NCBI RefSeq assembly: GCF_037126465.1
Contig: NC_088209.1
Span: 20,589,146 to 20,653,145, forward strand
Direction: 5' to 3'
DNA from: Ornithodoros turicata
Taxonomy: Eukaryota > Arthropoda > Arachnida > Ixodida > Argasidae
Length of the DNA: 64,000 nt
How positions within the stretch are numbered: the stretch's first letter is position 1; each line of letters starts with the position of its first letter. The position numbers and the translations under genes were made by a program. Positions 31,621-43,634 of this stretch are shown here, piece after piece. The notes beneath the pieces are model-generated. The model was not told the DNA's origin and searched no databases. It saw nothing but the letters and a program-made list of their open reading frames with translations.

Positions 31621-32934
31621 GTTGTTGTATACTTCATTATCCATTTTGATGCTGCATGTCAAAATTTCGCTCCTTGGGTCTTTATATATAAAGGGTGATC
31701 GGCAAATCGGATGTATGAACTATAGCTCCTCCTCTTCTGACCGATCTCTATACGCTCTATTTGGTACACAGATGGCTCGGTTTCCGTGTTCTCCGCGACA
31801 AAGATGGCATGTAGCGAATGTAACATGAAGAAGGCTTCAAAGTCCGTGACTTTATCTGTGAGACTTACATTGATATTAGCTATTTTGAACTCTTCGTCTG
31901 AGATATCCTTTAGAGCACTAGGGGAACATCGTCAGTAACTACTATCATCTAAACTACGAATCCTTTTATTCAACTTTACATAGTGTTGCACAATGACAAG
32001 AAAGAGCTTGTCGTAACGAAGCTGGGCTCTTGCGCCATTGATACGTTCCTCTATAGAACTCTACCCCAATCTCTTTCCAACGTACCGAGTAATTTGAGAA
32101 AAGCCTTCACTAATGGCTAGGCCAGTCCCCTTTAGTGTTTTAGTCGATGTCAAGATCAACATTTTCTCCCGATAATCCAAAGGCCGCTCTATTTACGGGT
32201 CTCCTTTTATTTTCAGTTTTCCGACCCTTACGGCGGCACCTTTCCACCCTTTCCCAGCTCACCTCATCATCTATTGTTGTTGTTGTTTCCGCACTTTTAA
32301 TCCGGGACCCCACTTTTTTAAACTTTTGAACGACGTGTTGAACTCCATCACTTTCGGTTATCCATATCTGTTGGTGTTTTCTGTGTGCATGCGTCTTGGG
32401 GTAGCCAGTTCGACTTTGTCGTGACTAACATCCCCCATTTTTATTCCTTATCACATCACCATCACTCTCAAACACAATACCTTGCAACCTGGGCGCGCAT
32501 TCGCCTGTCGTCCTGCCCGACACCAAATATTATTATATTGTTACGCTTGCCACGGTTTTTCAACATCGTTGACCTATACTGAAGTAGCTTTTCAACCGTT
32601 CTAGAATTATTAATCATTGTCGTGTCCATAGAATCCACTTTCGACCTGGTAGTTTCAAAAGGCGATATCTTTATCTACAGACCAGACAACCTACTTTCCG
32701 CGGTTTCTTGTTTACAATTTATCTCACTGGGGCTCAAGCTTATCGATTTTACGTCAGGCCGGAAATTAGCGAAACCCTCTTTTAATTCTGTCTGTCGAGC
32801 TCGAGTGAGTGAGTGAAAAACAAAAAAAAAAAAAATGGAGAAAAATGGAAAATGGGAATGGTCGGGCTCGAAGTTGACATGGATCATTCGAGATTATCTT
32901 CTGTGTTTGGGAAATTTAATGAAAACGAGAGACG
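31621..32934. other. Unassigned stretch with a decayed LINE tail
   Basis: GCGTCTTGGGGTAGCCAGTT, then GTGACTAACATC and CCCATTTTTATTCC near 32392-32445 resembles the 3' end of the LINE at 12161-12864. AAAGGGTGATCGGCAAATCG near 31689 may be an element terminus. No exon is seen. Confidence 0.35.
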
Positions 32935-33066
32935 TACGGGCCATTTGTGTGGCAATTATGAACGGCATAATGCAACGAAAATGGCGTGATCCTCCCGTCT
33001 TTAGCATGAAAGAACGATGTCATTCGATGATGGTCGGCAAGGAGCGTGATATGCGGTGAAGTTCTG
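32935..33066. mobile_element. Degraded CACTC-family MITE
   Basis: CAATTATGAACGGCATAATG (centre), GATGTCATTCGATGATGGTC and GATATGCGGTGAAGTTCTG (right arm) are recognisable. The left arm is largely lost. Confidence 0.5.
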
Positions 33067-33524
33067 TATGGTGGATTTTCGATCGGCTGGATGAAGATGC
33101 AAAGAGTACTCATCAAATTCAATGAAAAGATATAGACCCTAAATTCCATAAATAGCTCACGGATTTTAACAAAGGGCACGAAAGAGAGAAGCTCGTCGCA
33201 GTCAACGCAAACTATAGACGTGTTCAGCCTAAGAAGGGCATTCTGGCTGTTGTATTACAACTTTAATACATTCTTATTAGGTTTATTTACGGAAACAAGT
33301 TTTGTCAAGCGTAAGTGCCACCCGAATAAATTGCGTATACAACGTTTCAAACACTATGTTGCCTTCCGGTTGACGAGAGAAAGATGCTCCTGCTATGCCA
33401 TCCTTAGCTCGAACGTCACCATAGATACAGAATCGGGTCGGAGCAAGCTTTCAAGTTACAGCGAAGAATGTGCAAGCCCGTGACGTGCAACTAGAGTCCG
33501 TTATAACGTCGAGGGCGATGTAAT
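33067..33524. other. Unassigned stretch
   Basis: An 87-codon frame (33220-33483) without a recognised motif; nothing else seen. Confidence 0.3.
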
Positions 33525-35510
33525 TAACGGTGAAACGTCTTCCAGAGTATGCTTTGGATGACGCAGTTCTTCACTCTCTCTCTCTCTCTCTCTCTCCGTA
33601 TGGAACGGTGAGGGCGTTCTGCTTTCCCGTATACAAAGACCGGCCAAGCATCCGAAATGGTGTCTGGTTGGTAAATTTTGATATGAAGAAGCCTCTGCCC
33701 AATTTTCTTGTGGTTGGGGGCGATCGGGCGATGATTGGCCTCCTTGATGATTGACCTTGACCCGACTTGGCCTCCACGTGAGCGACCATGACGCCGTAAT
33801 ATTGTCTCTGGATACATCACCGTTTCTAGATGGTCAAGCTATGCGCTGGAGGCTGGATACTTTGTTGTTGCACGATGAAGAGGTCGTCGATGATGTGAGA
33901 GCGAGAACGAAAGAGAACCTTTCGCAGCGCGCGGCGTGGGGGCGGCAGCGCGCTCGCGAGCGCGAGGTCCCCCTCAAGCGATTAACCACAAAAATACGCA
34001 TCGTAAGAAGGGGGAAGCAATTGACGCCGTTGATGCAGGAATGTCTAGAGACACTTCAAGCGCGTTGTCTTATGCTTCTTCAATCTCCTCCTGGAAGAGC
34101 TGATGGACAGACCTTTTTCAGGGCGCATGCGCTTGCGGGACCTGGTGTAGTGCATTGCCCTCGCTCCGCTCCTCACGCCGACCAGCGAGAGTTCACTAGT
34201 TTCCGCAGACATGATGGAAGTGTTACAAATGAGGCTGATGCATGCCTGAGCCTGGCTTCGAAGATTGTATGCCATTTCTCCCGTCAGCGCCGAGCTGGAT
34301 GCCTTCCTGGACGGACTCCCAGTACTTTCTCAAGTCGATCAGGAAACTTTGGGACAGCCTCTACATATTGAGCAGCTGGACGGCGCAGTACAGCGGCCAC
34401 CCCGCGGAAAGAGTGCCGGGCCGGACAGCCTCCCCTCTGAGTTTTATGCGACGGTTTGAACTTCCATCTTTCCTTTACGAGGTGGTATGCGACAGCTTAA
34501 ATGGTGGACAGTTCCCGGAATCTTTTGCATATGGACATATCATCTCGCTCCCAAGAACTGCAGTGGCCTAGCTATCCCTGAAAATTGACGACCAATAACA
34601 GTATCGAACTGTGATTATAAGATTGTTACCTCAGTGTTGGCCAACATAATTCAGAGCGTGCTTTCATCGGTAATTCTCCATTCCCAGACGTGCGCTGTAC
34701 CTGGCCGTACAATGTACGACACGTTGTCAGGACTGAGGGATGCTTTGCATTACGTCCAGTAGCGTAGCCACGGGGGGGCTCGAGCCTCCCTTACCTGCCA
34801 CGACCCGACCAACACGGGGGGACAAGTGTGACGATTGCGAAAGATCTTGCAGTTCATGGCGTTTAGATAAGCAGCACTCTTGAATGGTTTTCAAAGCACG
34901 AGCTTTTCAAAGTACTTACAATCTAGTGACACCACCTCATTGGACATGACAGCCTATACATATAATCGTATTGTGAACGTCCAAATCAATTATTTTCGTT
35001 CTTTCTTTTTTTTTTCAACCCATTTTGCGGTGTGCACAAGTATGTGTGTGTTGTCGCACCCAGGACCAGCGGGGGGGTCGTATCAAGCCCCCCCCCCTTA
35101 CCTTGAAGGTCTGGCTACGCCACTGATTATGTCATGTGACCCCATATGCGCCCGATGGCTGCTTGCTATCTCTTCGCCCAAAGAAAGCTTTCGACTGTAT
35201 CGCCCATTCTTACATGTTTGTCGCGCTTGTGGCATAAGGCTTCCCTGAATGGATCTGCGGAGCTATTAGGAAGTTATATGGTAATCATCGTTGCAGCCTG
35301 TACCTCATAGGCAACGTTTCTCCTGGCTCTTCCCCGTTTCTAAAGGTGTGCGGCAAGACTGTCCTCTTTCACCCGCATTATTCACCATAGCAATTGGCCC
35401 CCTGCTGTGGAACATCCATACTAATGCACGCATCCGCTGATTTCCCCTCCCACGCTCCGGTGAATGGAAGGTGGCTGCCTATGCGAACGATGTCAACAAC
35501 AACAACTTTG
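33525..35510 (+). pseudogene. L1/Tx1-like LINE fragment interrupted by a hAT-like element
   Basis: The plus strand carries an ORF1-like end (PSIRNGVWLVNFDMKKPLPN, 33641-33700), then abruptly the endonuclease end (VSDHDAVILSLD, 33778). RT pieces follow: RGKSAGPDSLPSEFYATV, SFLYEVVCDSLNGGQFPESF and PITVSNCDYKIVTSVLANII. After the insert at 34757-35125 the RT resumes with KKAFDCIAHSYMF (motif A). VRQDCPLSPALFTIAIGPLL is motif B with Gly changed to Asp. VAAYANDV is motif C with YADD changed to YAND. Frame breaks, catalytic changes and the ORF1-to-EN deletion show a dead copy. It stops in an AAC repeat near 35500. Confidence 0.7.
34749..35133. mobile_element. hAT-like non-autonomous element in a LINE
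   Basis: The element 34757-35125 has ends CAGTAGCGTAGCCA and inverse TGGCTACGCCACTG. It is flanked by ATTACGTC and ATTATGTC (7 of 8). The LINE RT reading continues on both sides, which fixes the boundaries. G-rich and C-rich tracts sit just inside each end. Confidence 0.75.
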
Positions 35511-35870
35511 TTTTTAAATGTGTTTTTGTGTATTTGTACGGTTACATGTATTTTCTTTGTAGATTTGTTTGGATATTGTAGATGCATGTATTTATTTTGT
35601 TTGTAGATTGGCTTGGTTTGGTGTAGGAAAAATAAAATGGAGAATGTAGCGCTCATAAGAGCCGCGGCTATACTCAGTTCAATCGAAGATGCAGTAAAGT
35701 AAATAGCATGATAATTAAAGAAGAAAAAGCAACGTAAATGCATGTATACATATACATGTATTGTGTTTTGTTTGCAGATTTGTTTATATATTGTACATGC
35801 ACTCAGTTTGTAGATTTGTTTGTGTATTTCTTTGCACGCTTTCTACTCCCACGCTATATGTTTGAACTCT
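35511..35870. repeat. Degenerate TTTGT/TGTAGATTTGTTTG repeats
   Basis: GTAGATTTGTTTG-type units recur at 35559, 35599, 35776 and 35811, mixed with TGTATT and ACATGTAT words. No gene. Confidence 0.5.
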
Positions 35871-36391
35871 TAAAGGATATTATTAGTCGATGAAAGGGCA
35901 CCAGCAATGGGGGGGGGGGGGGGGCAAAAAAGAAAAACAATACGAAAAGAAAGGTGGAGAAGGGAGAAGAGAGTTGACGAGTTCAAAGTGAGGCATACGC
36001 ATGAACGATACTGATGGGACGGAGGTGCAGTGTATAGATGAGAGGTGCACTAGAGTGGTCTTTCTGCGTACCAGCAGTGGGCTTCGAATCCGCACACTCC
36101 GATTTCCAGTCAGAGACAGTGCTACTTTCTTCTTCTTTTTTTTCTTTCTTTTTTCTCCTTAATGGATGTGCAGAAAACAATGGGCGTGAGCAGTTCTCGT
36201 TACGTGCATGCTTGACATCCACATCGTCAGATATACTGATGTCCACACACAGGACATTTTACGTTTTGGTAGAAGACGAATCGTGTCCTTTAGATCTCTT
36301 CAGAGATCTCTTTTCTTTGCTCACATCACATCACATCACATCACATCTTCAGAGAAAATGTCCTGTAGGAATAATGGCGCACATCACCGTG
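35871..36391. other. Unassigned; possible decayed SINE
   Basis: GGCTTCGAATCCGCACACTC at 36079-36098 resembles an inverted or decayed B-box region. A G-run lies at 35910-35924 and (CATCA)n at 36324-36346. Confidence 0.35.
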
Positions 36392-36846
36392 TACACACAC
36401 ACACACGCGCACGCGCAAGCGCACACATACATACATATACATACATACACACGCACACGCTCGCACACGCACGCACACAGGCACACACGCACACGCACGC
36501 ACGCACACGCACGCACACACACGCACACAGGCACACACGCACACAGGCACACACACACACATCGCACGCACGCACGCACATACATACATACACGCATACG
36601 CACGCACATACGCACATACATACATGCATACATACGCACATACATACGCACATACATACGCACATACATACGCACATACATACATACATACATACATACA
36701 TACATACATACATACATGCATACGCACGCACATACACACATACATTCACACATTCACACATTCACACATACATACATACATACATACATACATACATACA
36801 TACATACATACATGCATACATACATACATACATACATACATACATA
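36392..36846. repeat. Large (CA)n / (CATA)n microsatellite
   Basis: About 455 bp of CACACG and CATACATA units. It produces 100-269-codon open frames in several frames on both strands, all of low complexity. Confidence 0.95.
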
Positions 36847-36892
36847 GATTGGATGATGATGAGTGGCGCCGCTGTGGCACTGTCCTAATGCA

Positions 36893-37020
36893 TATGGGGA
36901 ACGGATTGGGGGGGGGTTATTAAGAAAAAATGGAAGGAAAGGTCAGCCGGACGGATGTCGGCTTGCTATTCCAAAAAGAAGGGGGAAGCGAAAAGAAAAG
37001 GAAAAGGAAGAACACAAAAC
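36893..37020 (-). repeat. LINE 3' tail, same family as 13330-14690
   Basis: On plus: GGGGGGTTATTAAGAAAAAA, then GGAAAGGTCAGCCGGACGG and GTCGGCTTGCTATTCC. This is the inverse of the tail at 14605-14690. 5'-truncated. Confidence 0.6.
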
Positions 37021-38284
37021 CAAAACTGAAAACACACATGGTCACACAATACAAGGTCATAACACCCATGGTCACATGGCGTTGATGAGGGGATGATGAT
37101 GGAAGGAGCACTTTCAGAGATCCGTCGCCTGACCGCCGCAGTGTACCGTACAAGAACAGCAACTACATGAATGGCAATGGGATGAGGTGTTTCGCCGCAA
37201 CGCGGTGTACGTGAGTACACGAAAAGCGCGTACGCCGCGTGCTTGCCGCCCTCTTCTCAACACACGAAGCATACTTCGACGCATTCCTTCTTACATTCTT
37301 GCCAGTCGCAGACGCACACAGACGGACGCTGTCGTTTCTGACGTAAGCTACTACGGCATTACGTGCATAGTCTGTAGTTCTCGCATTTCTAACACATGCA
37401 ATGTCTGTATAGGAACTTTTCGTTTACTGTACGGCTGCGAGAGTTATTCGCATGTTTTCCCCCTTCAGCTATTTGGCACATTTGAACAGACACGGAGTAG
37501 AAGGGATTTTCGTTCGCGCCTTCGCCGTGGTAGAAGCCAGAGATCTAAAAGGAAGCCAAGAAACAGTACTCGTCCTGTTTTTTGTTTTTTACGGTCTGTT
37601 TTACTGTGCTCGCATCGACCGACGTGCGTGCAATCGCAGGATAAAGAACCTAAATCAGTCATCTTCTAGGAGACCCATTTTCGTTGCCGTCTCATTACAA
37701 TTTCTTTGAATGGGCTGTAAATTGACTCGCTTTCTGGTTTGATTTCATCGTCACGGCTGTGTGTTGAAGAAGTCTTATTGAAAAGGGTAATAAAGCACCA
37801 GGAAAGGAACACACCATCCAGCACGTTTTTTTTTATTTCGATACATCCAAGGTGTACGTGAATGTGATGTATAATCCTTTACGTACCCCTACTTTGCGAG
37901 CCTTGCCGATGAATGTGCCTAAGTGCATACCTGCTACATGCAGAAGGATTTCTTGGGACTGTCTTTTTCTCTCTTCTTGCCACCATGAGAGAGGGGTGTT
38001 TGAAAGGAGGAACCGAGGAGGTGTGTCAAGGGAGAAAGCCGTCACTCTTATAGATGAGTGTTGCCCTTACTGTATGTGCAGGAATATGAATGGACGCATA
38101 CACAACTCAGTCCGGGAAACGCTCATCACTTTACACCAGTATTGTTCCCTTGGGTTCCCTGGCGCAATGGACACTACGGATTCCGACACCTTTGTGATCA
38201 CGTATATACGTACACTTCGTGGAAGAGTAACGCAATGTGTGTTTCCTTGATAACTTGGTGTGTTGTATGCCATGTGTGAAAAAA
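37021..38284. other. Unassigned stretch
   Basis: A 160-codon plus frame (37187-37669), Arg/Ser-rich, has no recognised domain. A 132-codon frame (37852-38250) likewise. No splice-bounded exon is recognised. An AATAAAG word occurs at 37789. Confidence 0.3.
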
Positions 38285-38520
38285 GAGGATACGAGCCGCG
38301 AAATCAACAACAATAAATGAAGGAGAAGTAATGATGACATGGGATGTTTCTCCGGGGTAGCCACAGGGCCCTACCTACTTCAAGGAACTTAATATGAGAG
38401 GATGAATCAACAACAGCAACAACAAATAAATTAATAATAATGAACGGGGAAATTCGCCACATCAGGTGCGGCCCACTACCCCAAGGCACAATGGGCTAGG
38501 ATGAGATGTGTCCTGATGAT
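38285..38520 (-). repeat. Dispersed repeat, inverse of 30040-30175
   Basis: On minus: GTGCCTTGGGGTAGTGGGCC, then AATTTATTTGTTGTTGCTG, and a second similar end TTCATTTATTGTTGTTGATT further on. It may be two adjacent tails. Confidence 0.5.
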
Positions 38521-38687
38521 GAGGATGAATCCAGACAACACGGAAGTATCCGAAACATCGACATTTTGCGCTTTCGAACCAACAATCATCCGTTGTCGAT
38601 CGTCTTTCTCCACCTTATTTTTAGAAGCTTACCATACCTATTCTACTAAAAAGAGGAAGGAAGTATAGAAAGCAATCGAATCAAAAA

Positions 38688-39211
38688 TGGAGACGCGAGC
38701 TCGCTCTGTTACGAATAGTTTAGCAGTGGAAACAGACGACAGTCACGTAACGTTAGACAACTGCTCATTAAGTTTGTCGCATCAAGTTATCCCGGTGGTC
38801 CTTGGCACGTGCTTTACGCCGTACAAGATCACACTCTTAAAAATGAACTTCACCCCATAGCACGCTCCTAACCAATCATCATCTCAAATGATATCGTTAT
38901 CTGCTCTGATTTGTTGAAAATGGGAGGCGTACGCCTTTTCCGTGACAATTATGAACAGCATAAGTGTCACAAAAAAGGCGCACGCCTCCCGTCTTCAACA
39001 AATCAAGGCAGATAACGATATCATTCGAGATTATGGTTGGCTAGGATCGTGCTATGCGGTGAAGTTCATTTTTAAGAGTGCACTCGAGTACGAACAGATA
39101 ATCAAGTATGTCGGCTTCCTGTACAGCACGTCAGAGTGGCTAAAAGGGTATGTCAAGGATACTATACTGGCTGGAATTGACATCATGCAGTATGACGAGG
39201 ATGCGAGCTAG
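38688..39211 (+). CDS. Coding-like sequence split by a MITE
   Basis: Before the MITE, an ATG at 38688 opens a protein-like frame (LAVETDDSHVTLDNCSLSLS, QVIPVVLGTCFTPYKI) reaching the insertion at 38832. After the MITE (39083-39211) another protein-like stretch (LEYEQIIKYVGFLYSTSEWL, KGYVKDTILAGIDIMQYDED) runs to a stop. The two sides are not in the same frame once one CA is removed, so there is an extra indel or the pieces are unrelated. I do not recognise the protein; it may be a disrupted gene, a pseudogene or chance. Confidence 0.3.
38832..39080. mobile_element. Palindromic CACTC-end MITE, CA-flanked, well preserved
   Basis: A 249-bp copy with arms of about 115 bp pairing almost throughout around a centre near 38950-38965. 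The flanks are CA (38830-38831) and CA (39081-39082). Ends CACTCTTAAAAATGAACTTC and TTTTTAAGAGTG. Confidence 0.85.
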
Positions 39212-40310
39212 ACAAGTTTTCCCGGCGATTATTCTTCGAAACGACACAGACATCAATATATCCGTACTTTCAAGAGATTCTTCAGCAGATCCCATGTCAT
39301 CATCACTTCTTCATTTATTGTTGTTGTTGTTGTTCAGCAGATCCAAGGTAAAAAGGAGTTGCTAGGAAGATGTCGAAGCACTCGAGCATTCATAACCTTT
39401 CACTTTCTTATCAAAATTCTATATCATAAAATATTATCAATCTAACCTTTCTAAATCACGCATAACTTCAACACATTCCACGTGTCTGGGTAACGTGCAG
39501 CATTTTATTAAAGAGTTGCGCATTCAAGAGCTAATAAAAAAAAGTAGAGCAAAAGCAGTACACTCCTTCGTAACGCAAGAAACCATGGTAAATTGCAGCT
39601 TTCTGATAGAAAAACAACACATCAAACAGGGAATCAAAAGTCAGCGACTGAAATGGAATGTCGAACGCGGTCTGTTCCGTATATACAGTTGCCGGGACCG
39701 AAAATAATACTCGTCCACGCCGAAACTGAAGCTCAGCTATCTTTTATGTTCTCAAGTTTCCTTAGCCGAAAACCCTACGTAATGCGGTCTATTCAATATT
39801 GTTTTACAACGTCCTGGCAACAGGGCAATAAAAAACGTGTCTCAAAAACGTGACCCAAAAGAGGACGCGTACGTGTTTCTACATCTCCTGAATTAATCAG
39901 TGTTCGAATTTTTAATCTCAACAAATTGTTACCGTTTCATGGCGCATTGTTCATGAAAAAATGGCTAGGAAGCAAGCGAGATGGTGAAGATGATGCATAA
40001 TGTAAACTTGAGACTCCGTGTTGTGTCTGTCCTTTCGTGTTCTCTAGTCTCGGGGTTTTACATTATGCATTGCTCATATTATGCTCAGCCACAGGGTTAG
40101 CCAGGGTAAAGTGCCGCAGTTCTCCAGCTCTTTAAAAAAATGACGATGCGTGCAGCGGGTGCCTAAACTTCCGCTTGTGGGGTACGGAGTGTTAAAAAAT
40201 CTAAATGAATTTTTTCAGCCTCGAGTAAATTATGAAAAATGAAAAAAAAACGCTCGTTCCTATGCATTGTCAATGCCCTATTCCACCGTTTTCGAGAGCA
40301 GTCGGGGTAT
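39212..40310. other. Unassigned; small hairpin at 39993-40070
   Basis: ATGCATAATGTAAA (39993-40006) is exactly inverted at 40057-40070. CATTTATTGTTGTTGTTG at 39313 is a tail related to 30040-30175. No gene is recognised. Confidence 0.4.
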
Positions 40311-40341
<31 letters not shown>

Positions 40342-40790
40342 TTTCCACACTGAGTGCCCACAAGCAGCTGTTAGGCCTTTGATAGCGGTGCACCATACAT
40401 AAAGAAGAAGACAGAAATACAAATTTAAAAATGCAAACAAGCAATCTAATTCATGCGAACAAATTAAACGCTACAGGAATGCAACATGCGCTTGAGAGTG
40501 ATGCCTGAGTTGTCATTAAAAATGTCTAGGTGATTGTTACTCGTGACGTAAACATTAAAATTCATCTGCATCCGTGATATTGGGCAGCATTTGTCTAGAA
40601 CAGTGGGATAAGAAGGACAAACAGTGCGCATTTGCCTCGGCGGAGCATGCGAATTTACAAAACTAAGTAGCAAGGAAGAGTCAACTGATCCTTGAATAAG
40701 CTTGCTTCAGAACATTACGTCGCGGCATAGCCTCCTGTGCTCAAGGGAGTGAATGCAAAGTCTGGATAGCATAATACCATACGTATAATA
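40311..40790 (-). pseudogene. LINE 3' end with (AAAT)n tail
   Basis: On minus the tail is GTGGAAATAAATAAATAAAT (plus 40311-40343). Upstream, a frame at 40464-40673 encodes LLSFVNSHAPPRQMRTVCPS, then MQMNFNVYVTSNNHLDIF. This resembles the very C-terminus of CR1/jockey-type reverse transcriptase proteins. Further upstream, CACTCCCTTGAGCACAGGAG fits the preceding LHSLE-like coding region. Heavily 5'-truncated. Confidence 0.6.
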
Positions 40791-42711
40791 AAACCTACGA
40801 TAGTAAAATCTATCGTACACCAATCTAACAAACTCTCTTTGAACGCATCGTCAACATCGCATTGAACAACGCATCGAACGTATCGTCAAGACTAACTATA
40901 GCTTCATAAGGCGTATTTACTACAAGCGGTGCAATAGGAGTTGCATGGGGTAGTGAAGTGGTAAAACAAAAGCGTATTCGCTCCGAGATCGAACAGAGTC
41001 GGCGCGCTGCGGAGAAACGACGAACTACCATTGTGTGGACGCGTCGTCTGCTTTTACACGTTTATTCAGCGCTTACCGCTGTAGGTGGAGCATTGGGGAA
41101 CCGAACAGTATCGTACCAGCCATCTTCCGGTGAATATATACTAGAATTACGGAAAAGATCCATCAACTCCGAACATTGGCCCACGTGTTATCCACACTAG
41201 AAAGGTGACAGTTTCGCCCCCTATAGGTCGATGTCGCAGCGAATACGCTTCGGAGTTGTAAAAGAGCAGCGAATTAATAATCGTAGCGAAGTTCAGGCTG
41301 CTACGAAACTTCGCAAGGCCGCATAGACGTGAGGCTTATCAGGTGGTATAGGCCATTGAAAATGGTCAGGGGGCATTAATTTTTTTTCATGAATTTTCAC
41401 GAAAAATTGTAGCGTACAAGATGTCCGCCAGCGTATAATCGTCTGACCTCTCTCAACACTTAAAAACGACAGCAACAACAGCGTATAATTTAGCTCCTAA
41501 ACAGTATTTTTGTTTTCATCGCCCCGTGCTTTGCCTTGGGTAATCTTGTTCAAAAATTTACGAATGTAGTTTACGCGTTTTTGTTTTAAATTCTGTTTTG
41601 TGTTATGGTCTACTTCTTCGATACTTCTTTCTTAGAAGACTCTTAATTCCGTCACTAAATTAGTCCTTGAATTTCCGGTTGTTTGCCTTCCTCTCTCTCT
41701 CTATTTTTTTTTTTTTTGTTACTTCACTGAACGGCGGTGAATACACCTAATCATGAAGGGTGTGGAACCCCCATTCTTGCCTCATAAAGCGAGACATCAG
41801 GATTAGAGTTTACTCAACTGCAGGGGTAATCCGCCACGTAACCTACTATTTAATGTGTTTTCCTCAATGTCATTTTTGTAGTTCGCGCGGGAAAGCCAAC
41901 GGTGATTATCAAGGACTGCGTTTCCGAAACTTAGGTCAGACATCTTTCCAGTTCATGCATCCAAATGGCTTTTAACAGGTAGTGGGCGTCCAACCCTCGT
42001 CAAGCCGTGGACGTCCCATGAAAGCCGCTTAGCCCAATCTATTTTTCAACGCCGCATCAACATTAAGCGCGGACCGGTTGGAACAAGTCCGGTGCATGGA
42101 ACATCCCATCCAAACGAAGTTAGGACCCGACTAGATCATGTGTGTGTTTGTGTGAAGAGTAGCAAGCCAAGTATTGGCCGACCTATCTCAACACCGAAAA
42201 AGAAGACATCACGTAACTTTGGAGTACAATATAACTAAGCTTTTTTCAGAGAAGTTAAAGTTAGAAAGTTTAGATTATTTTTTAAAACATATTCTTGTAT
42301 GCGTGTACAATAATTTCGCCGAGGCGTTCTATAAACAAAATGCACCCATCAAATCATAGGACAAATTAGATTGAGGTCCCTCTATACTCATTTTCGATTA
42401 AGTGCACTTTGCAGGCTTTCTGTTTGCGCATGCCTGTTTCTTATTGCTTGCAGACCGTAAACTATCCATTCGTCAGACAGGTTAGACAAGATAAAAAAGG
42501 AAAACGTGGTCAGCACTGGCTTCTCCAATGCTAGTTATCTAAAAAAAACAAAAACAGCATGAACAGCAAACCTCGGGAAAACCGTAAAGTCGAAAGAAAA
42601 AATGAAGCTTACCTGGGTAAAAGAGGGTCATAAAAGGATAGCTGGAGTAGCTTGTCCCGCGGTAAGTGGCTGCACATCTCCATATTTTTTTCTCCTACCA
42701 TCATCATGATC
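40791..42711. other. Unassigned stretch
   Basis: An 80-codon plus frame (40958-41200) rich in Arg has no recognised motif. A (CT)n run with T-run lies at 41691-41718. No element boundaries are resolved. Confidence 0.3.
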
Positions 42712-43095
42712 GTTTTGAAGGGGGAGGATATATTTATTAGAACAAAGAAAAAGGGAGGAAAGGTCAGCCAAACGGCATGTGGGCTTGCTATCCGCAAAAA
42801 AGAAAGAAAAGAACGAAGTATAAATAAAAGAGCTGGGGAAATAAAGGATAAACTAACAAAAGGTGAAAGTGAAAGCAGGGTGAGATAGATTAAAGGCAAA
42901 CATGACTTTTTAAAAAAACGTAAGGGTAATGCGTATGACGGTGAGAAGTGAGGGTGAGGCACTGAAGAATGAGATGGGGTGGGGGCACGACTTGAGTTCA
43001 CAGGCTGGGGGGGGGGGGATATATTTATTAGACTAAAGGAAAAAAAAACGGGGCAAAGGTCTGCCGTCGGCTTGCTACTCTGCAAAGAAAAAAAA
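42712..43095 (-). repeat. Two adjacent LINE 3' tails, family of 13330-14690
   Basis: 42712-43003 reads on plus GGATATATTTATTAGAACAA, then GGTCAGCCAAACGGCATG. It extends into sequence inverse to 14405-14460 (TCTCATTCTTCAGTGCC on minus). 43004-43095 begins a second tail (GATATATTTATTAGACTAAA) after a G-run. Both are 5'-truncated. Confidence 0.65.
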
Positions 43096-43634
43096 ATAAA
43101 TGAAACATGTGTGTTTGTGTGCGTGTTTGTGTGCACGCGTGCATGTATGTATGCATGTATGCATATGTGCATATGTAGATATGCGTGCGTGCATGTGTGC
43201 ATGTATATACAGGGTTTTTGACCTAACGTGATAAAAATCGTATTAAAAAATATACTTGTCTGAAGGTTATGGGGTCAACGCTACTTATCTCGGAGGAGAT
43301 TTTGCTATGAGTTCAGGGCACTTTCATCAAATTTAGAAACTGAGAAATATAATTTTCCCAGTTGAACTCCGAAATTTGTCAAGTCAACCTCACGCTTCTT
43401 TGACAAAAACAGAAGGCGCATTCTGGATTTACCCCATTCTATTGCAAAAAACATTCACTACTACAATGACGATAGCAGGAAATTGCTCCCTAGTTTGGGA
43501 CTCACATCTCCATTTTTTTTTCTTTTACCAATCAATAAATGATCGGCTCCCGTCAAAGTGAACTTGAACTGCAGCCTGCGAAGCGTTAAGAGAGCCACCC
43601 TGGCGGCGCCTAGCAGGAACACCGCCTTCATAAT
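43096..43634. other. (TG)n-like tract and possible element head
   Basis: A GTGTGTTTGTG/GCATGTATG tract at 43108-43210 is followed by ATACAGGGTTTTTGACCTAA (43207), which looks like a transposon terminus. The partner end was not found. No exon is seen. Confidence 0.35.

Noticed and set aside
36038..36888. Open frames of 125-269 codons made of His/Thr/Tyr/Ile or Cys/Val/Met repeats
   Set aside because: They are readings of a (CA)n/(CATA)n microsatellite in several frames on both strands; not genes.
37187..37669. 160-codon plus frame as a gene
   Set aside because: Arg/Ser-rich composition without any recognised domain or splice context; chance is likely.
40311..40343. (TTTA)n as a free microsatellite
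   Set aside because: It is the tail of a minus-strand LINE whose C-terminal coding sequence lies directly upstream.
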